Translations under genes and position numbers: made by a program
Notes under the pieces: generated by a model
Databases searched by the model: none
What the model saw: only the letters and a program-made list of their open reading frames with translations
Told to the model about the DNA's origin: nothing
Part shown: one piece after another, positions 24,309 through 34,773 of the stretch
Numbering within the stretch: position 1 is the first letter of the stretch
Layout: every line of letters begins with the position of its first letter
From: Amycolatopsis sp. NBC_01480
Lineage (GTDB): Bacteria; Actinomycetota; Actinomycetes; Mycobacteriales; Pseudonocardiaceae
Assembly (NCBI RefSeq): GCF_036227205.1
Contig: NZ_CP109442.1
Location: 6,882,001 to 6,946,000 of the forward strand
Direction: 5' to 3'
DNA length: 64,000 bases

Positions 24309-26326
24309 CAGACGGTTTTCCCTTCACCTCGGGTCAGGACGGCCACCCCGCGCGGCGCCAGCGGCACCGCTTCGAGCGGACGGCCGGGATCGGTGAGCAG
24401 GTCACGGGCGGGCTCGGGCAGTGGCACGGTGACCGCCTCCGCGCCGTGGTTGAGCAGGAACAAGTAAGCGCTTCCCCCGGGCGTTTCCCGGACGGTCGCC
24501 TGCACGCCGTCGGGCAGCCCCGGCAGCACCGGCGTGACCCCGGCTTCGGTGGTGACGCGGTCGAACAGCGCCCGCATGGCCACCGGGTCCGGCCGCGTCG
24601 CGAGGTACCAGGCGACGCCGTCGCCGAACTCGTGCCGGGTCACCGCGGCGCGGCGCGCCAACGAGCCGTCGCCGAACGTCGTGACCACCGAGGCGCCCTC
24701 GGGCTCCACCCACTCGGACCAGATCGTGCCGGTCGCCGTTTTCCCTGCCGTGTCAAGGCTTGTCGAGCCGCCTTCGGGCAACGGCCAGAACTCGTCCACG
24801 CGCAGCCCCAGCACTTCGCGCAACGGGGCCGGGTAGCCGCCGAGGTACGCGCGGTCGTTCTCGTCCACGATGCCGGAGAAGAAGGACACCACCAGGTGCC
24901 CGCCTCCGGCCACATAGGACCGCAGGTTCTCCGCGACCCCGGCGTCCAGCAGGTACAGGTTCGGTACCACCACGAGCCGGTAGCCGGACAGCTCCCGCGT
25001 CGGCCGCACGACGTCGCAGGTGATGCCGGCGTCGAACAGCGGCGCGTAGTGCGCGAGGTGGGTGTCGAGCTGGCGCAGGTCGTCGGACGGGTGGGAGTCC
25101 AGTTCCAGCGCCCACCAGCTGGGCCAGTCGTGCAGGATCGCGACGTCGGCCTGCACCCGGCTGCCCGCCAGCCCGGGCAGCGCGGCCAGCTCGTGGCCCA
25201 GGTCCGCCACCTCGCGGAACGTGCGGGTCTCGCGGCCGCCGTGCGGCACCATCGCCGAGTGGAACTTCTCGGCGCCGCCGGAGGTCTGGCGCCACTGGAA
25301 GAACAGGACGGCGTCCGCGCCGCGCGCCACGGCCTGCCAGCTGCCCAGGCGCATGGCCCCCGGTGGCTTGGGACCGTTGCGGGGGCGCCAGTTCACCGCG
25401 CTCGGCGCCTGCTCCAACAGCATCCACGGCTGACCGTCCTTGGTGGATCGGACGAGGTCGTACGCGAACGCCGCCTCGACATGGCTGCGCGGTTCGTGCG
25501 GATCGGGATACGAGTCGAGGCTGACGATGTCCTCGTGCGGCGTCCAGGTGTGCCAGTCGAGCGCCTTCTGCACCAGGCCGACGAAGTTCGTGGTCACCGG
25601 CACGTCCGGGGTCAGGCGGCCGAGCACCTCGCGCTCGGTCAGGTAGCAGCCGAGGGAGGCGTCGGAGGAGAACCGGTGGTAGTCCAGCTGCTGCGCGGGG
25701 TTCGGGAACGTCGGGGCGACGCGCGGCGGCTCGATCTCCGACCAGTCCTCGTACCGCTGCGACCAGAACGTGGTGCTCCACGCCGCGTTCAACGAGTCCA
25801 TTGTGGAGTACCGGCACTGGAGCCAGTGCCGGAAGTGCTCGGCCGACGCCTCGCAGTAACAGGCGCGGATGTGGCAGCCGAACTCGTTGCCGATGTGCCA
25901 CAGGGCCAGCGCCGGATGCCCGGCGTACCGCGTGGCCAGCCGGTCGACGAGCCGGGCCGCGTGCTCGCGGAACACCTGGCTGGACGGGCAGAACTGCTGC
26001 CGCGCGCCCGCCGAGAGCCGGGTGCCGTCCGCGCGGACCGGCAGGATCTCCGGGTACTGGTGCGACAGCCACGGCGGCGGCGACCCGGTCATGGTCGCCA
26101 GGCAGACCGCGACGCCGTGGTCCGCGAGCTTGCCCATCACGGTGTCGAACCAGCCGAAGTCGAACTCGCCGGGCCGCGGCTCCACCTGCGCCCAGGAGTA
26201 GATCCCCAGGGTCACCATGGAGACGCCGGCCTCGGCCATCAGCTTCATGTCCTGGTCCCACACCTCGGAGGACCAGTGCTCGGGGTTGTAGTCGCCCCCG
26301 TAGTGGATCCGGTCGAAGGGGACCAT
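24308..26326 (-). CDS. GH42 beta-galactosidase, cytoplasmic
   Basis: A 672-residue enzyme with the GH42 layout: a TIM barrel starting FDRIHYGGDYNPEHWSSEVW, the acid/base glutamate in WHIGNEFGCH, the nucleophile glutamate in WMLLEQAPSAVNW, a trimerisation domain and a small C-terminal beta domain. The cysteines in GCHIRACYCEAS fit the zinc cluster of this family. No signal peptide is present, so it would act on imported galactosides. Its place between a sialidase and a NanA-like aldolase suggests use of desialylated or sialylated galactosides such as sialyllactose. It directly abuts the upstream gene. Confidence 0.93.
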   Translation of the reverse strand: MVPFDRIHYGGDYNPEHWSSEVWDQDMKLMAEAGVSMVTLGIYSWAQVEPRPGEFDFGWFDTVMGKLADHGVAVCLATMTGSPPPWLSHQYPEILPVRADGTRLSAGARQQFCPSSQVFREHAARLVDRLATRYAGHPALALWHIGNEFGCHIRACYCEASAEHFRHWLQCRYSTMDSLNAAWSTTFWSQRYEDWSEIEPPRVAPTFPNPAQQLDYHRFSSDASLGCYLTEREVLGRLTPDVPVTTNFVGLVQKALDWHTWTPHEDIVSLDSYPDPHEPRSHVEAAFAYDLVRSTKDGQPWMLLEQAPSAVNWRPRNGPKPPGAMRLGSWQAVARGADAVLFFQWRQTSGGAEKFHSAMVPHGGRETRTFREVADLGHELAALPGLAGSRVQADVAILHDWPSWWALELDSHPSDDLRQLDTHLAHYAPLFDAGITCDVVRPTRELSGYRLVVVPNLYLLDAGVAENLRSYVAGGGHLVVSFFSGIVDENDRAYLGGYPAPLREVLGLRVDEFWPLPEGGSTSLDTAGKTATGTIWSEWVEPEGASVVTTFGDGSLARRAAVTRHEFGDGVAWYLATRPDPVAMRALFDRVTTEAGVTPVLPGLPDGVQATVRETPGGSAYLFLLNHGAEAVTVPLPEPARDLLTDPGRPLEAVPLAPRGVAVLTRGEGKTV

Positions 26327-27256
26327 CTAGAGCAACCCCGTTTCCGCGAGCTTCTCCTTGATGCGCAACAGTTCGTCGTCGTTCAGCGGCAGCTGTGGCG
26401 GCGCCGTGACAGCGTTGTCGATGAATCCGCGCATCTTCATCGCCGCCTTGAACGCGCCGAGCGCCGCCGAGCCGCGCCCCATCCGGCTCGGCGGCGCCAC
26501 GTCCACGATGCCGAACAGCGTGAGCAGGCGTTCCTGCTCACGGCGCGCGGCGAGCGGGTTGCCGGAGCGGCAGTGGTCGTAGATCAGCACGAAGCCGACG
26601 GGGTCGACGTTGCCGAGCCCGGGCACGGCGCCGTCCGCGCCCAGGGTGAGCGCCGCGTCCACGAGCAGCTCCGAGCCGGTGAACACGGAGAACCGGTCGA
26701 GCCCGCGCTCACGACGGCCCTTGAGCACGAAGCGGAAGCCCGCCTCGTCGCCGCTGGAATCCTTCAGCCCGGCCAGCACCCCGGCTTCGGCCAGGTCGAG
26801 CACCAGATTCCGGTCGAGCTTGGTGTGCACGGCGACCGGGATGTCGTAGGCGAAGATCGGCAGCGCGGTCTGCTCGTGCAGCAGCCGGAAGTGCCGGTCG
26901 ACCTCGGCCACGTGCGTGCGGGTGTAGTACGGCGCGGTGATCACGACCGCGTCGGCGCCGGCAGCCTCGGCAGTCTTCACGTGCTCGGCGACGCGCTGGG
27001 TCGTCATGTCGATACAGCCCGCCAGCACCGGCACGCGGCCGGCGACCTGGTCCACGGCCGTCTCGATGACCACGCGGCGCTGGGCGTCGGGGATGAACGC
27101 GACCTCGCCGGAGGAGCCGAGCACGAAGACACCGTGCACGCCCGCGTCGAGCTGGAATTCGATGTGCCGGCGCAGCGATTCGGTGTCGACGGTGAAATCG
27201 TCGTTGAAGGGCGTGCACAGGGGCGGGATGATGCCGGCGAACTTCTTCGCGGTCAT
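26327..27256 (-). CDS. nanA: DapA-family aldolase, probably N-acetylneuraminate lyase
   Basis: A 309-residue TIM-barrel aldolase. The keto-acid-binding loop is GSSGEVAFIP, the tyrosine region TAPYYTRTHVAEV, then FAYDIPVAVHT, and the Schiff-base lysine lies in AGLKDSSGDE. The family includes N-acetylneuraminate lyase, dihydrodipicolinate synthase and keto-deoxy sugar aldolases. The sialidase and transporter in the same operon favour cleavage of sialic acid to ManNAc and pyruvate. ATG 27256 overlaps the ABC ATPase stop by four bases. No nanE, nanK or nagA/B gene is in the window, so downstream steps must be elsewhere. Confidence 0.82.
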   Translation of the reverse strand: MTAKKFAGIIPPLCTPFNDDFTVDTESLRRHIEFQLDAGVHGVFVLGSSGEVAFIPDAQRRVVIETAVDQVAGRVPVLAGCIDMTTQRVAEHVKTAEAAGADAVVITAPYYTRTHVAEVDRHFRLLHEQTALPIFAYDIPVAVHTKLDRNLVLDLAEAGVLAGLKDSSGDEAGFRFVLKGRRERGLDRFSVFTGSELLVDAALTLGADGAVPGLGNVDPVGFVLIYDHCRSGNPLAARREQERLLTLFGIVDVAPPSRMGRGSAALGAFKAAMKMRGFIDNAVTAPPQLPLNDDELLRIKEKLAETGLL

Positions 27257-28226
27257 GAGGCGTTCACTCCGGTGAGGGTCTCTGGGTGGATGCAGCGGTA
27301 GGCGTGCCCGCCGGCTTCGGCGAGCGGCGGCAGCGCTGCCGCGCACTCGCCGGTGGCCTTCGGGCACCGGGTGTGGAACGGGCAGCCCGGCGGCGGTGCC
27401 GTGGCGGACGGGACGGGTCCACCCAGGACGATCGGCTCGACCGGGTGCAGCAGGCTCGGCGTGGCCGAGAACAACGCCCGGGTGTACGGATGCCTTGCGC
27501 CGTCAGGAAGATCGGCGGCCGGCGCGGTCTCGACGACGCGGCCGAGGTACATCGTGACGATCCGGTCGCTCATCCGTCGCACGGTCTGAATGTCGTGCGA
27601 GACGAAGACCATCGCCAGCCCGAGCCGCTCGCGCAGGTCGATCAGCAGGTTCAGGATCTGCGCGCGGACCGAGACGTCCAGCGCGGACGTCGGCTCGTCC
27701 GCCACCAGCAGGTCCGGGCCCAGCGCGAGGGCCCGGGCGATCGCGACGCGCTGGCGCTGCCCGCCGGACAGCTGCGAGGGCACGGCGTCGGCCACGCTGG
27801 AGGGCAGCCCGACCAGGCCCATCAGCTCGCGCACGCGTTCCTCCCGCTCGGCGGGTGAGCCGACGTGGTGCACGTCGAGCGGGTCGCGCAGGATCTTCGC
27901 CACCGGCAGCCGCCGGTTCAGCGCCGTGGCCGGGTCCTGGAAGATCATCCCGACCCGGCGCCCGACGTCGGCCGCGCGCAATTCCGCGAGCGGCTTTCCC
28001 TGGTAGCGCACGGTTCCCGAGGTCGGGCGTTGCAGCCCGACCAGCACCTTGGCGAGCGTGGACTTGCCGCAGCCGGATTCGCCGACCACGCCCACGGTCT
28101 CGCCCGCCGAGATGGTCAGGTTGGCGTCGGTGAGCGCGTACACGCTGTCGCGCCCGAACAGGCCGGCTCCGCGGATTCGGTGCACCACATGCACACCGTC
28201 GACTTCGACCAAGCTCACACCGGCGC

Positions 28227-28230
<4 letters not shown>
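27253..28230 (-). CDS. Dpp/Sat-type ABC transporter ATPase (second nucleotide-binding subunit)
   Basis: A 325-residue ABC ATPase of the oligopeptide/nickel/sialic-acid class. Walker A is VGESGCGKST, the Q-loop MIFQDPATAL, the signature LSGGQRQRVAIA, Walker B LLVADEPTSALD, and the family-specific C-terminal cysteine region PPGCPFHTRCPKATGEC. It pairs with the ATPase half of the upstream fusion protein. Four-base overlaps join it to both neighbours. It energises uptake of the solute captured by the lipoprotein encoded at 31248-32861. Confidence 0.92.
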
Positions 28231-30202
<1,972 letters not shown>

Positions 30203-30203
<1 letters not shown>

Positions 30204-31162
30204 CACGAGTGGCTCCTCAGCCGCGGGTTGGCGATCAGGTACAGGACGTCGACGATCAGGTTCACCAGCACGAAGCCCAGGGCGATCGTGATGACGAAGC
30301 CCTGCACCTTGGCGGTGTCGCCGTCCTGCACGGCCTGGATCATGTTCTGCCCCATGCCGGGCAGCGCGAACATCGTCTCGATCACCACGGCCCCGCCGAG
30401 CAGGTAGCCCACGCGCAAACCCAGCACGGTCAACGGGTTCACGAGCGCGTTCCGCAGCACGTTGCGGCCCACCACGACCACCGGCGGCAGGCCGCCGCCG
30501 CGCGCGGTGCGCACGTAGTCCTTGTCCAGCTCCTCCACCATCGACGTGCGGATCACGCGCGTCAGCTGCGCGGCCACCGGCAGCGACAGGGAGATCGCGG
30601 GCAGCGCCAGCGAGTTCAGCCAGCCGGAGAACGAGTCGGCCGGGCTGACGTAACCACTGGTGGGGAACAGGCCCTGGCCCACCGCGAGCCACTGCACGAG
30701 CAGCAGGGCGATCCAGAACGCCGGCGCCGCGAGACCGGCGAGCGTGACCACCCGGATCAGGTGATCCGGCCAGCGGTCGCGGAACAGCGCCGAGGTCACG
30801 CCGAGCACGATCGACAGGACCAGCGCGATCAGCAGGCCGAGCAGGGTCAGCTGCACGGTGAGCGGCAGCGCGGTGGCGATGGTCTGCCCGACCGGCTCCT
30901 TGGTGATCACGCTGGTGCCGAAGTCGCCTTGCAGCAGGTGCCAGACGAAGTGCACGTACTGCAGCGGCAGCGGGTCGAGCAGGCCGTTGTCGGCCCGGAA
31001 CTGCTGCAGCTGCGCGGCGGTCGCGTTCGCCCCGTTGAACGCAGCCAGCGCCGGGTCGACGGGGGAGAAGCGCATCACGATGAACACGAACAGGATCACG
31101 CCGAGCAGCAGCGGGATCAGGGCGAGGATGCGGCCGGCCAGCATCCGCACGACAACGGTCAC
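30203..31162 (-). CDS. DppB-type ABC permease
   Basis: A 319-residue membrane protein with six predicted helices, starting RILALIPLLLGVILFVFIVM. It has DPLPLQYVHFVWHLLQGDFG and the EAA-loop region DYVRTARGGGLPPVVVVGRN-like segment (LDKDYVRTARGGGLPP, RNVLRNALVNPLTVLG). It forms the transport channel with the permease half of the next gene, whose ATG overlaps its stop by one base. A GTG at 31162 is the start. An extragenic hairpin separates it from the binding-protein gene. Confidence 0.92.
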
Positions 31163-31191
31163 GGGGGTCTCCTAACTCGGACCGGGGAGAG

Positions 31192-31241
31192 GGCTCGTGA
31201 GTGCCTATGCCGGTTCTAACCGTCATGAACACTCACGAGCC
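31192..31241. repeat. Intact 50-bp extragenic palindrome
   Basis: Outer arms GGCTCGTGAGTG and CACTCACGAGCC pair perfectly. Inner arms CGGTT and AACCG pair around CT, with ATG/CAT between. It lies between the solute-binding-protein and permease genes of one operon, where it could trim or attenuate the transcript so that the binding protein is made in excess. A half copy lies at 22414-22442. Confidence 0.75.
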
Positions 31242-31247
31242 GGGCGC

Positions 31248-32861
31248 TCAGACCGGCTTGGCCTGGTTCAGGTAGAGGCCGGGGTAGCCCTGCGCGCGCA
31301 CCCCGGTGATGGCCTTCGGGTCCCACGCCGTGCCCAGCTGGGTGAAGACGATCGGGTAGATCACCGCCTGCTCGGAGATCCGGTCGAGCAGCTGCTTGTA
31401 CAGCCCGTTGCGCTTGGCCTCGTCGGTCTGCTGCGCCGCCTGGTCCTGCAGCGCCAGCAGGGCCTGGGCGTCGGCGTTCGTCCAGCGCGCGTACTTGGTC
31501 ATCATCAGCGACTGCGCGTCGTAGTAGTAGCGGATGAGCAGGTCCGGGTCGTTGCCGAACTGCATCGGGTTGTTCGTGGTGGACACGACCTGGAAGTCGC
31601 CGCCGTTGTCCAGCTTGGAGAACAGCGCCTTGGTGTCCTGGGAGTCCAATGTGGTCTGCACGCCGACCGCGTCCCAGCCCTCCTTGATCACCTTCACGCA
31701 GTCGAGCACCAATGAGGTGTTGGTGGTGGACAAGGAGATCTTCAGCCCGGTGACGCCGGCCTCGGCCAGCAGCTGCTTGGCCTTCGCCGGGTCGTAGGCG
31801 AAGTCCAGCGCGGCCGGCTGCGACTCCGGCAGCTTCGGGTTGATGAACGACGTGCCCGGCGTGCCGGTGCCGCGCAGGCCGATGTCGATCATCTTCTTCT
31901 TGTCGATCGCGTAGTGCAGTGCCTGGCGCACGCGCTGGTCGCCGAACGGCGCGTGCGCGGTGTTGAACATCAGGTACAGGTTGTTGCCGCCGTCGGCGAA
32001 CTCGACCGTGCGCCCGGCCTGGCGCAGCTGGCCGGCGTTGGCGGCCGGGATGTTCTCCACGACCTGCGCGTCCGGCTTCGCGCCGGAGATCGCGGCCACC
32101 CGCGGTGCGGAGTCCACGATGGACTTCCACAGCATCTTGTCGTACGCGGCCGGCCGGCTGCCGTTGTAGCCCGCGAACTTCTCGAACGAGGTGTGGCTCA
32201 GCGGCGCCTGCTCGGTGATCTTGTACGGGCCGGAGCCGACCACCTTGCCGGCCGCGGCGTCGGCCCATTTGCCCTCGTAGACGTGGCGGGGGAGGATCTT
32301 GCACGACTGGATGCGCTTGAGCGCGTACGGGAAGGGGAACCTCAGCACGAACTCGACGCTCCGGTCGTCGACCTTCTTCACCTCCTTCAGCCACTGGGAG
32401 AAGAAGCTGTGGATGAGCACGTTCTCCTTCTCGTCGAGGGTGCGGGCGTAGGTGAACACCACGTCGTCGGCGGTGACCGGCTGCCCGTCGTGCCATTGGG
32501 CGCCGTCGCGCAGCTCGAACTTGATGCTGGTGCCGCTCACGTCGGCGGGCAGCGCCTTGGCCAGGCCGGGGAACGGGTCGCGGGTGATCGGGTCACCCTC
32601 CACCAGGGACTCGTAGACGTGCAGGAAGGCGGCCATGGAGAAGGCCGACGCGGTCTGCAGCGGGTCCCAGGACTGGTTGTTGCCGTAGCCGACCACCGCG
32701 GTGACCAGGCCGGTGGAGCTGCCGGTCTTGTTGGTCGAGGCGGGCCCGCCGCACGCGGCCAGCGTCGACGAGAACGCCGCCGCGGCGCCTGCCATGCCGG
32801 TGTAGCGCAGCAGCGCGCGCCGGTTGAACGAAGGGCCGGTCCCCATGGCGGTTCGGGACAT
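31248..32861 (-). CDS. Extracellular solute-binding lipoprotein (SBP_bac_5), sialic-acid/oligosaccharide importer
   Basis: A 537-residue protein. The signal sequence carries twin arginines (FNRRALLRY) and a lipobox LAAC with Cys37, so it is probably Tat-exported and lipid-anchored. The mature part is a family 5 binding protein: NNQSWDPLQTASAFSMAAFL, LRDGAQWHDGQPVTADDVVF, VGSGPYKITEQAPL, RVRQALHYAIDKKKMIDIGL. AGGAG precedes ATG 32861 by seven bases. It heads the seven-gene operon. Family 5 proteins bind peptides, nickel or, in the Sat/Sia group, sialic acid; the neighbours favour sialic acid or sialylated oligosaccharides. Confidence 0.9.
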   Translation of the reverse strand: MSRTAMGTGPSFNRRALLRYTGMAGAAAAFSSTLAACGGPASTNKTGSSTGLVTAVVGYGNNQSWDPLQTASAFSMAAFLHVYESLVEGDPITRDPFPGLAKALPADVSGTSIKFELRDGAQWHDGQPVTADDVVFTYARTLDEKENVLIHSFFSQWLKEVKKVDDRSVEFVLRFPFPYALKRIQSCKILPRHVYEGKWADAAAGKVVGSGPYKITEQAPLSHTSFEKFAGYNGSRPAAYDKMLWKSIVDSAPRVAAISGAKPDAQVVENIPAANAGQLRQAGRTVEFADGGNNLYLMFNTAHAPFGDQRVRQALHYAIDKKKMIDIGLRGTGTPGTSFINPKLPESQPAALDFAYDPAKAKQLLAEAGVTGLKISLSTTNTSLVLDCVKVIKEGWDAVGVQTTLDSQDTKALFSKLDNGGDFQVVSTTNNPMQFGNDPDLLIRYYYDAQSLMMTKYARWTNADAQALLALQDQAAQQTDEAKRNGLYKQLLDRISEQAVIYPIVFTQLGTAWDPKAITGVRAQGYPGLYLNQAKPV

Positions 32862-32917
32862 AGCGTCTCCTGACTCGATGTTGGTTCGCCCACCAGTAAG
32901 CTTTCCCAGAAGTAGGA

Positions 32918-32933
32918 CATGGGACGTCCTATG
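32918..32933. promoter_or_regulatory. Candidate NanR-like operator upstream of the sialic-acid operon
   Basis: CATGGGACGTCCTATG is symmetrical apart from one pair and has the self-complementary core GGACGTCC. It lies 57-72 bp before the solute-binding-protein start, in its promoter region. A related TAGGATGTCCTG occurs at 33033. Confidence 0.5.
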
Positions 32934-33032
32934 ACTTGGCCGAACCCTAGAACCCGCGGGGGTACCGGTCAAGGGGACCGAAGCACTTTCGCAACCCGGG
33001 CGTCACCGCGGGGAAACAAGCCGGGCATGACG

Positions 33033-33044
33033 TAGGATGTCCTG
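33033..33044. promoter_or_regulatory. Second candidate operator, upstream of the GntR gene
   Basis: TAGGATGTCCTG shares the AGGA-N2-TCCT dyad with the site at 32918 and lies 48-59 bp before the gntR start. Two related dyads at the two ends of one divergent region suggest joint control by the encoded regulator. Confidence 0.45.
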
Positions 33045-33091
33045 GCGATGGCGACGGGCCAGCGACCGAAGGACAGCCGGGGAGAGATGTT

Positions 33092-33817
33092 TTGGCGCGC
33101 CCTCAACGCAGTGAAGAGATCACCAAGCGGATCATCGACCTGATCATCGAGCGGGACCTCCCGCCGGGCGCGCCGATGCCCACGGAGCTGAGCCTGATGG
33201 ACGACATCGGGGTCAGCCGCAATTCGATCCGGGAGGCAATCAAGGCGCTGCAGGCGCTGGGCATCGTCGAGATCCGGCACGGCTACGGCACGTTCGTCGG
33301 CTCCGCGGGCTCCGAGGCGCTCCAGACCTGGCTGCTGTTCCGCACGCGCACCCGCGGCGCGAGCGACGCCGGCCGGCTGCGCGACCTGCTGGAGGTCCGC
33401 GAGATGATCGAGACCGAGCTGACCAGCCGCGTCGCGCTGGACCACCGGCCCGAGCTGATCGGTGAACTGCAGGCCCGCGTCGCCCGGATGCGGCGGAAAG
33501 GCCCCGACTCGGCGGTCGCCGACCGCGAGTTCCACGACCTCATCTGCGCCGAGGCGGGCTTCGACCTGGCTCGCGAGCTGACCGGCCTGTTCTGGGACGT
33601 CTACCGGGCCGCGGAGTCCGAGCTGGGCGGGCCGCCGACCTCGGCCGCCGGCACCGCCAAACGGCACCAGGCGATCGTCGACGCGCTGGTCAGCGGCGAC
33701 GCCGACGCTGCCGCGGAGGCCGTCCACCGGCACTTCGACGAGGTCCGCAAACGCGCGAAGGCCGGCCGTTACGGCGGCTTCGGCGAGGCCCGCCCGGTGC
33801 CCGCGGACTCGGCGTGA
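33092..33817 (+). CDS. FadR-subfamily GntR regulator (NanR-like) of the sialic-acid operon
   Basis: A 241-residue regulator. The N-terminal GntR winged helix covers about residues 8-75 (EITKRIIDLIIERDLPPGAP, LMDDIGVSRNSIREAIKALQ, IRHGYGTFV). The FCD ligand domain covers about 100-225, with metal/ligand residues in DREFHDLICAEAG and KRHQAIVDAL...HFDEV. TTG 33092 follows GGGGAGAG. It is divergent from the sialidase/transport operon, as NanR is from siaEFGI in corynebacteria. It probably represses that operon and is released by sialic acid or ManNAc-6-phosphate; the ligand is inferred. Confidence 0.88.
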   Translation: MARPQRSEEITKRIIDLIIERDLPPGAPMPTELSLMDDIGVSRNSIREAIKALQALGIVEIRHGYGTFVGSAGSEALQTWLLFRTRTRGASDAGRLRDLLEVREMIETELTSRVALDHRPELIGELQARVARMRRKGPDSAVADREFHDLICAEAGFDLARELTGLFWDVYRAAESELGGPPTSAAGTAKRHQAIVDALVSGDADAAAEAVHRHFDEVRKRAKAGRYGGFGEARPVPADSA

Positions 33818-34353
33818 CGCCGGAGATCGAGCTGCTGCCGCCGTCAGCAGCTGCGGAGGAAGACCTTGTCGGCGCGGTCACTGCGCTGGTGAACCAGGTC
33901 TACGCGGTCGCCGAGAAGGGCCTGTGGGCCGGGCCGGCGGACCGGACGACGGCCGCCGAGGTGGCCGGTCTGGTGCGCGCCGGGGAGATCGCCGTCGCGC
34001 GGATCGACGGCCTGCTCGTCGGCAGCGTGCGCATCCACCGGCTGGACGACGGCGCCGGCGAGTTCGGCCTGCTGGCCGCCTCGCCGGAGGTGCAGGGCGC
34101 GGGCATCGGGCGGGCGCTGGTGCAGTTCGCGGAGCAGTTCTGCCGCTCCGGGAAGTGCGCCGAGATGCAGCTGGAGCTGCTGGTCCCACGCGGCTGGACC
34201 CACCCGTCGAAGGAGTTCCTGGCCGGCTGGTACGGCCGCCTCGGCTACCGCGTGGTGGCGACCTCGACCATCGAACAGGCTTACCCGCATTTGGCCCCGC
34301 TGCTGGCGACGCCGTGCGATTTCCTGGTGTACCGCAAGGATCTCCTGGCCTGA
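33814..34353 (+). CDS. GNAT-family acetyltransferase
   Basis: A 179-residue protein with the GNAT fold: motif A FGLLAASPEVQGAGIGRALV (Q/RxxGxG/A pyrophosphate loop QGAGIG) and motif B GWYGRLGYRVV. The GTG start overlaps the GntR stop (GTGA), so it is co-translated with the regulator. It would transfer an acetyl group from acetyl-CoA to an amine. A link to amino-sugar metabolism is possible from context only. Confidence 0.86.
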   Translation: MTPEIELLPPSAAAEEDLVGAVTALVNQVYAVAEKGLWAGPADRTTAAEVAGLVRAGEIAVARIDGLLVGSVRIHRLDDGAGEFGLLAASPEVQGAGIGRALVQFAEQFCRSGKCAEMQLELLVPRGWTHPSKEFLAGWYGRLGYRVVATSTIEQAYPHLAPLLATPCDFLVYRKDLLA

Positions 34354-34360
34354 AGCGGGT

Positions 34361-34672
34361 TCAGCCCAGGTAGAACTGCTTGCGTGCGCAGGGTGACAGG
34401 CCCGCCGCGGCGAGCGTGGTGAACAGCGGGTTGTCGAGGAACGTGGTCGGCCGGACGTGCACCACCGGCAGCCCGGACCAGGCCGGCAGCCGGTCCGAGA
34501 GCCGGCGCCGTCGAGGGCGCGGGCCACCTCGAGCGGCCGGGGGCGGTCGCCGACGACCACCTCGGCGCCGAGCGCGCGCAGTTCTTCGGCCCGCTGGTCC
34601 TCCCGCTGCACCATGGCGCGCACCGGCCTCCCCTCGGCCCGAGCCGCTCTGCCGAACGTGCGGTTGTGCCAG
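34361..34672 (-). pseudogene. NAD(P)-binding (NmrA/atypical SDR-like) protein remnant
   Basis: Two blocks in different frames come from one Rossmann-fold protein. About 34672-34515 encodes PVRAMVQREDQRAEELRALG, AEVVVGD and VARALDG. About 34500-34361 encodes LPAWSGLPVVHVRPTTFLDN, PLFTTLAAAGL and a terminal KQFYLG before the TGA. The glycine-rich start and the central domain of roughly 60-80 residues that should link the blocks are missing, so the gene has suffered a 5' truncation and an internal deletion. The stretch from 34673 to 34773 holds only the promoter of the next gene. Confidence 0.6.
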
Positions 34673-34773
34673 CCCGCTCGCGTCAGCGTCTGGTGTGAAT
34701 TTTGACCAGGTGGTAGAAATCTTGCGACGCCGTCCTTCGCGGCTGTCGAACCCCGCGAGGCAAGGGAGCAGGA

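Noticed and set aside
26327..27256. Dihydrodipicolinate synthase (lysine biosynthesis) as the call for the aldolase
   Set aside because: The motifs are family-wide, but the operon context of sialidase and a Sia/Sat-type importer makes N-acetylneuraminate lyase more likely, and no lysine genes are nearby.
24446..27301. A 951-codon plus-strand frame across the GH42 and NanA genes
   Set aside because: It is opposite two genes with clear catalytic motifs, and its composition is typical of a shadow frame.
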